Assembly: GCA_019237435.1 (NCBI GenBank)
Contig: JAFAHB010000214.1
Span: 1-8,055, forward strand
From: Vulcanimicrobiota bacterium
Lineage (GTDB): Bacteria > Vulcanimicrobiota > Vulcanimicrobiia > Vulcanimicrobiales > Vulcanimicrobiaceae
DNA length: 8,055 nucleotides
Direction of reading: 5' to 3'
Shown one piece after another: positions 5,168 to 8,055 of the stretch (positions are counted from its first letter, which is position 1; each line of letters starts with the position of its first letter). The notes below the pieces were generated by a model, which was given only the letters and a program-made list of their open reading frames with translations, ran no database searches and was not told the origin of the DNA. Made by a program: the position numbers and the translations under genes.

Positions 5168-5638
5168 ACCGCGCGCGTCGCCGACGACTTTCGCCGGAAC
5201 TCCCGCGACGATGGCGTAGGCCGGAACATCGCGCGTCACGACCGCACCAGCGCCGACCATAGCGCCTTCGCCGATGCGCAGGTTCGGCAAGATCGTCGCG
5301 TGGCTGCCGATCGATGCGCCGCGGCCGACGCGCGTGGTGAGAACGCTCCAATCGGCGTCGGTTTGCATCGAGCCGTCCGGATTGGTTGCGCGCGGGTAAA
5401 GATCGTTGGTAAAGACGACGCCGTGTCCGATGAAGACTTCATCTTCGATTTCGACGCCCTCGCAGATGAAGGTATGTGACGAGATCTTGCATCGGGCGCC
5501 CACGACCGCGTTTTTCTGGATCTCCACGAAGGCGCCGATCTTCGTGCCGTCGCCGATGCGACAACCGTAAAGATTGACGAGGTCGCGATGATAGATCGCG
5601 ACGTCCTTTCCAAGTACGACGCGCTCGTCAATCGGCAT
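5165..5638 (-). CDS. Left-handed beta-helix sugar N-acetyltransferase (WbpD/WlbB-like)
   Basis: A 157-residue hexapeptide-repeat acyltransferase. Isoleucine/valine-led six-residue turns run from CRIGDG (26-31) through TKIGAF, VEIQKN, AVVGAR, VEIEDE and VFIGHG (68-73); a loop VFTNDLYPRATNPD (75-88) breaks the coil, and turns resume at RVGRGA (103-108) through RIGEGA and MVGAGA (127-132), with the usual tail VPAYAIVAGVPAKVVG (138-153). Such enzymes are trimers using acetyl-CoA. The 'FTN-x-x-YPR' loop and the neighbouring aminotransferase and dehydrogenase genes point to N-acetylation of a 3-amino sugar nucleotide, as in UDP-GlcNAc3NAcA synthesis (WbpD/WlbB); a dTDP-amino sugar is the main alternative. 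It is slightly shorter than WbpD (about 190). It starts 11 bases before the glycosyltransferase ends, so it is translationally linked, and it closes the minus-strand operon at the palindrome. Confidence 0.87.
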   Translation of the reverse strand: MPIDERVVLGKDVAIYHRDLVNLYGCRIGDGTKIGAFVEIQKNAVVGARCKISSHTFICEGVEIEDEVFIGHGVVFTNDLYPRATNPDGSMQTDADWSVLTTRVGRGASIGSHATILPNLRIGEGAMVGAGAVVTRDVPAYAIVAGVPAKVVGDARG

Positions 5639-6632
5639 GACGCAACTTTCGAATGCGTTCGAACGCGACGATCGTCGCTTGGCGCCAAAACTCGAAGCCG
5701 AACGCCGCGCTGAGGATCGGATGAAAAATCCACTCGGGCCGCCGGTCGCGCGCGAGCCCGTAGATTGCGCCGATCGCGGGGACGATCACGCTGACCGAGT
5801 AGAAGGGCCAAAGATGAGCGCGAATGCGTCGCGCTCGATCGCCGGCGCGCAGCCGTCCCCAGACCGGCTGATCGGCGTCGGTAAGGCGCGCCCGAATGCG
5901 CGGTCCGAACTTGCGCAACGCATCGGAGAGCCCATCGACGGTGTGGTGCTCGACGCCGGCGCTCGGCACGAACGCGATGTCGCGGCCCTGCGCGATCAGC
6001 AGCTCGACCGGCGCGACGTCATCTTCTTCGGTTCCGGGCGGTTTTTGGTACGGAAGGCGAATCGCGAAGCCTTGCGCGAGCGCGACCAGCGGCATCGGGC
6101 CGCCCGTAAAGTCGTACACGACGTAGTCACTGGTCCGCCGCTTGATGCGATAGGCTCGATGAAACGACGCCGGTGACGCGGCGCGGCCGTAGACGAAGTG
6201 ATTGAACGGATCGGTGAACGCGTTGAAGTATCGCGTCGTTGCACCGTCCCGCGCCGTACTGACAAGCGCGGGGAATGCCGCGACGATCTGCGGATCGGCG
6301 AACGGGAGCGCAAGTCGCTCGAGCGTCGTTTCACCGACCAGTGCGTTATCCGCCGCCATGATTATCGCGACGTCCCCGCGCGCGTGCGCCAACAGCGCGC
6401 CGACGCCGGGCTCGGCGCGACGCATCGGGTTATCGAAGACGCGCGCCCCGAAAGCGTTCGCGATCGCAACGGTCTGGTCCGTCGAACCGCCGTCCGCCAC
6501 GAGCACTTCCACCAACTCGCTCGGGTAACGCTGGCGCCGGATCGACTCGAGCACCGCCGGCAACCGGCCCTGCTCGTTGAAGACGGGGACGATCACGGAA
6601 AAGCGCACTCCGCGCGAAGCCGGCGACCTCAT
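5628..6632 (-). CDS. Family 2 (GT-A) glycosyltransferase, membrane-associated
   Basis: A 334-residue GT2 protein. The nucleotide-binding half shows FSVIVPVFNEQGRLPAVLES (11-30), VEVLVADGGSTDQT (41-54; D47 binds the nucleotide), then AADNAL (93-98) at the place of the usual DxD metal site, here with only the third acid (D95). Acceptor-side EEDDV (202-206) matches the family's catalytic acidic motif. Two hydrophobic segments near the C-terminus (about 274-294 and 300-322), flanked by arginines, should attach it to the inner face of the cytoplasmic membrane. Function: transfer of a sugar, probably the diamino sugar made by its neighbours, to a lipid-linked acceptor; this is inference from the operon. 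Its ATG overlaps the dehydrogenase stop as ATGA, and its end overlaps the acetyltransferase start by 11 bases. Donor and linkage cannot be read from sequence. Confidence 0.88.
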   Translation of the reverse strand: MRSPASRGVRFSVIVPVFNEQGRLPAVLESIRRQRYPSELVEVLVADGGSTDQTVAIANAFGARVFDNPMRRAEPGVGALLAHARGDVAIIMAADNALVGETTLERLALPFADPQIVAAFPALVSTARDGATTRYFNAFTDPFNHFVYGRAASPASFHRAYRIKRRTSDYVVYDFTGGPMPLVALAQGFAIRLPYQKPPGTEEDDVAPVELLIAQGRDIAFVPSAGVEHHTVDGLSDALRKFGPRIRARLTDADQPVWGRLRAGDRARRIRAHLWPFYSVSVIVPAIGAIYGLARDRRPEWIFHPILSAAFGFEFWRQATIVAFERIRKLRHAD

Positions 6633-7651
6633 ACGGTTTCTCTCGTGCCGCCGGACTCGGCCGAACGCAATGCGGCCTCGATGACGCGCACGACCGCCGC
6701 GCCGAAACGCCCGTCCGAGCGAAGCGGAGTGCCGTCTCGAATCGCCGAGGCGAAGTCCTCCACGACCTTTCCGAGCGCTTCTCGATTATCGACGAGCGGA
6801 ACGTTGAGATCGCCGAGCCGGTATGAGACCATTTGCTGTTGCAACGTCGCGCTCGACGGATCGAGCACGACACCCTTGTCGTAAATATAAATTTTCTCGG
6901 TGGGCTCGACGTCGTCCCAAACCGCCATCTTTAAGCTGCCTGAAATCATCGTGCGGCGCACCTTCACCGGCGACAACCAACTCAAGTGGACGTGAGCGAG
7001 CGCCCCGCCGGGGTACCACATCGTCAAGAAAGCGACGTCCGGCGTCGCCGAATGGACGCAGGCGGCGGTCTGGAGCGAAACCGACGCCGGTATTTCACCG
7101 AGAATATAGTTGATGATCGAGACATCGTGCGGGGCCAAGTCCCACACGACGTTGCTCTCTTGGAAAAGACCCAAGTTGATGCGAACCGAGTCGATGTAGT
7201 AGACGCTGCCTAGATCGCCGTTCTCGCGCAGCGACCGAAGCTTCTCGACGGCGCCCGTGTAGACGAACGTATGGTCCGCGATCAAGCGAACTCCGGCGCG
7301 CTCCGCCCGCGCTCGGAGAGCTTCGGCATCCTCAAAACGTTCGGCAAGCGGCTTTTCGACCAGCACGTGTTTGCCCGCGTCGATCGCGCGGCTCGCGAGC
7401 TCGTAATGCGTTCGCGGCGGCGTCGCGATCGCGACCGCATCGACGCGCGGATCGGCGAGGGCAGCGTCGATCTCCGCATCGCCGGAGGCAAACGGATAGA
7501 GACGCAGCAAACGCGCGATCCGGTCGCCGTCGCGATCGACGATACGACGCAACGACCACGCTTGCGAAGCGTGAAAGTTCCGGATGAGATTGGGACCCCA
7601 GTAGCCCGCTCCGACTACCGCCACTCCAAGCGGCGTTATTTCGGCCGACAA
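6629..7651 (-). CDS. Gfo/Idh/MocA-family nucleotide-sugar dehydrogenase (WbpB/WlbA-like)
   Basis: A 340-residue NAD(P)-dependent oxidoreductase, normal family length. The Rossmann part has VVGAGYWGPNL (12-22; G14-x-G16-x-x-G19), an acidic strand end VDRD (38-41), and VEKPLAE (98-104; K100 catalytic). The C-terminal substrate domain begins near 130 and has VWDLAPHDVSIINY (169-182; D171 and H175 of the catalytic set). The block INLGLFQESNVVWDLAPHD is typical of members found in polysaccharide clusters next to DegT aminotransferases. With the flanking genes it would oxidise C3 of UDP-GlcNAc-uronic acid (WbpB/WlbA step) to the 3-keto sugar for transamination; other 3-dehydrogenations are possible. 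The start is a TTG at 7651, four bases after the upstream stop; the AGGAG site there is only one base away, so initiation may depend on coupling. It ends as ATGA with the glycosyltransferase. Confidence 0.88.
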   Translation of the reverse strand: MSAEITPLGVAVVGAGYWGPNLIRNFHASQAWSLRRIVDRDGDRIARLLRLYPFASGDAEIDAALADPRVDAVAIATPPRTHYELASRAIDAGKHVLVEKPLAERFEDAEALRARAERAGVRLIADHTFVYTGAVEKLRSLRENGDLGSVYYIDSVRINLGLFQESNVVWDLAPHDVSIINYILGEIPASVSLQTAACVHSATPDVAFLTMWYPGGALAHVHLSWLSPVKVRRTMISGSLKMAVWDDVEPTEKIYIYDKGVVLDPSSATLQQQMVSYRLGDLNVPLVDNREALGKVVEDFASAIRDGTPLRSDGRFGAAVVRVIEAALRSAESGGTRETV

Positions 7652-7655
7652 ACTC

Positions 7656-8055
7656 CTAGGCCACGACCAGGGAGCGCGAACTGGCCAACGTGTCGACGAC
7701 GCGCTCGATTTGCTCGTCGGTCAGTTCGGGAAACATCGGAAGAGAGAGCACGCGATGCGCGGCCGCTTCGGTGCGCGGATACGAGCCGGCGCCTAGATTC
7801 AGCTCGGCGTAGGCCGGCTGTAGATGGATCGGAATCGGATAATGAATTCCCGTTTGAATACCGCGATCGCGCAGCTCCGCGGCAATTCGATCGCGTTGCT
7901 CGACTTCGATCACGTACAGATGATAGACGTGCCCCTCGTCGCTGCGCCGCGCGGGCGGCTGGACGCCGATTTGCGCGAGTTTCTTATCGTACTCGATCGC
8001 ATGGCGGCGGCGCGCGCAATTCCATTCATCGAGATGGCGCAGCTTCACGTCTAGG
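7656..8055 (-). CDS. DegT/DnrJ/EryC1 sugar aminotransferase (WbpE/WlbC-like), C-terminal part
   Basis: The reading frame is open to the right edge, leaving the last 132 residues of a family that is usually 360-400 long. It begins LDVKLRHLDEWNCARRRHAI, the helix that in these enzymes follows the cofactor half, and continues with HVYHLYVIEVEQRDRIAAEL, GIQTGIHYPIPIHLQPAY, SYPRTEAAAHRVLSLPMFPEL and the closing TDEQIERVVDTL. 'Y-P-R/T-E-x-A-x-x-V-L-S-L-P-M-x-P-E-L' is a strong hallmark. The PLP lysine lies outside the window. These fold-type I enzymes transaminate a keto sugar nucleotide with glutamate; beside the dehydrogenase and acetyltransferase it most likely forms the 3-amino group of a UDP-2,3-diamino sugar. 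The GTG at 8048 is not the start, since family residues (LDVKLRHLD) continue across it. It is the most upstream visible gene of the minus-strand operon, four bases before the dehydrogenase. Confidence 0.88.
   Translation of the reverse strand, partial: LDVKLRHLDEWNCARRRHAIEYDKKLAQIGVQPPARRSDEGHVYHLYVIEVEQRDRIAAELRDRGIQTGIHYPIPIHLQPAYAELNLGAGSYPRTEAAAHRVLSLPMFPELTDEQIERVVDTLASSRSLVVA

Noticed and set aside
4824..5351. Minus-strand open frame crossing the palindrome and two convergent genes
   Set aside because: Arginine-rich low-complexity translation; it would overlap both the lipoprotein and the acetyltransferase, which have recognisable features.
6198..6884. Plus-strand frame opposite the glycosyltransferase and dehydrogenase
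   Set aside because: No motif or start signal; the minus-strand genes here show catalytic motifs and tight ATGA coupling.
7656..8048. Stand-alone 130-residue gene starting at GTG 8048
   Set aside because: The frame stays open to the window edge and the residues before the GTG continue the DegT-family pattern, so this is the end of a larger gene.

Overview
This window comes from a high-GC (roughly 60-65% by eye) bacterial chromosome with tightly packed genes. No marker fixes the taxon. The GC-rich short-spaced style and an ECF sigma/zinc anti-sigma pair would suit an uncultured soil or environmental lineage; WPS-2/Eremiobacterota is only a guess. The content is cell-envelope biology: surface-polysaccharide genes on both flanks and a sigma factor-led gene block in the middle.

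Layout. (1) Bases 1-602, minus strand: the N-terminal 200 residues of a multi-membrane-span polysaccharide flippase (Wzx/MATE-like), running off the left edge. (2) Bases 618-1154, plus strand: a cupin nucleotide-sugar 3,5-epimerase of the RmlC superfamily, divergent from the flippase with only 15 bp between the two start codons. (3) Bases 1209-5144, plus strand: five closely spaced or overlapping genes. These are an ECF sigma factor, an unusual zinc-finger anti-sigma factor fused to a bactofilin-like beta-domain and eight predicted membrane segments, a fold-type I aminotransferase, a small acidic protein resembling the general stress protein 17M family, and a small lipoprotein. (4) A perfect 26-bp palindrome at 5142-5167 separates this block from the convergent minus-strand genes and contains the stop codons of both neighbours. 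(5) Bases 8055-5165, minus strand, read right to left: the C-terminal third of a DegT/DnrJ/EryC1 sugar aminotransferase, a Gfo/Idh/MocA sugar dehydrogenase, a family 2 glycosyltransferase and a left-handed beta-helix acetyltransferase.

How they may work together. The dehydrogenase, aminotransferase and acetyltransferase are the three enzyme types that make UDP-2,3-diacetamido-2,3-dideoxy sugars (WbpB/WbpE/WbpD or WlbA/WlbC/WlbB pathway). The glycosyltransferase inside that operon would use the product, the cupin epimerase would supply another sugar, and the flippase would export the lipid-linked oligosaccharide. The central block looks like an envelope-sensing module: the anti-sigma factor should hold the sigma factor at the membrane through its N-terminal zinc domain and present its beta-domain outside the cytoplasm. 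Its position between polysaccharide genes suggests, but does not prove, a regulatory link.

The most unusual items are the anti-sigma fusion architecture, the stop-codon-bearing palindrome, and a 15-bp tandem duplication that repeats the last four codons plus stop of the aminotransferase. No tRNA, rRNA, CRISPR array, insertion sequence or other mobile element was seen.
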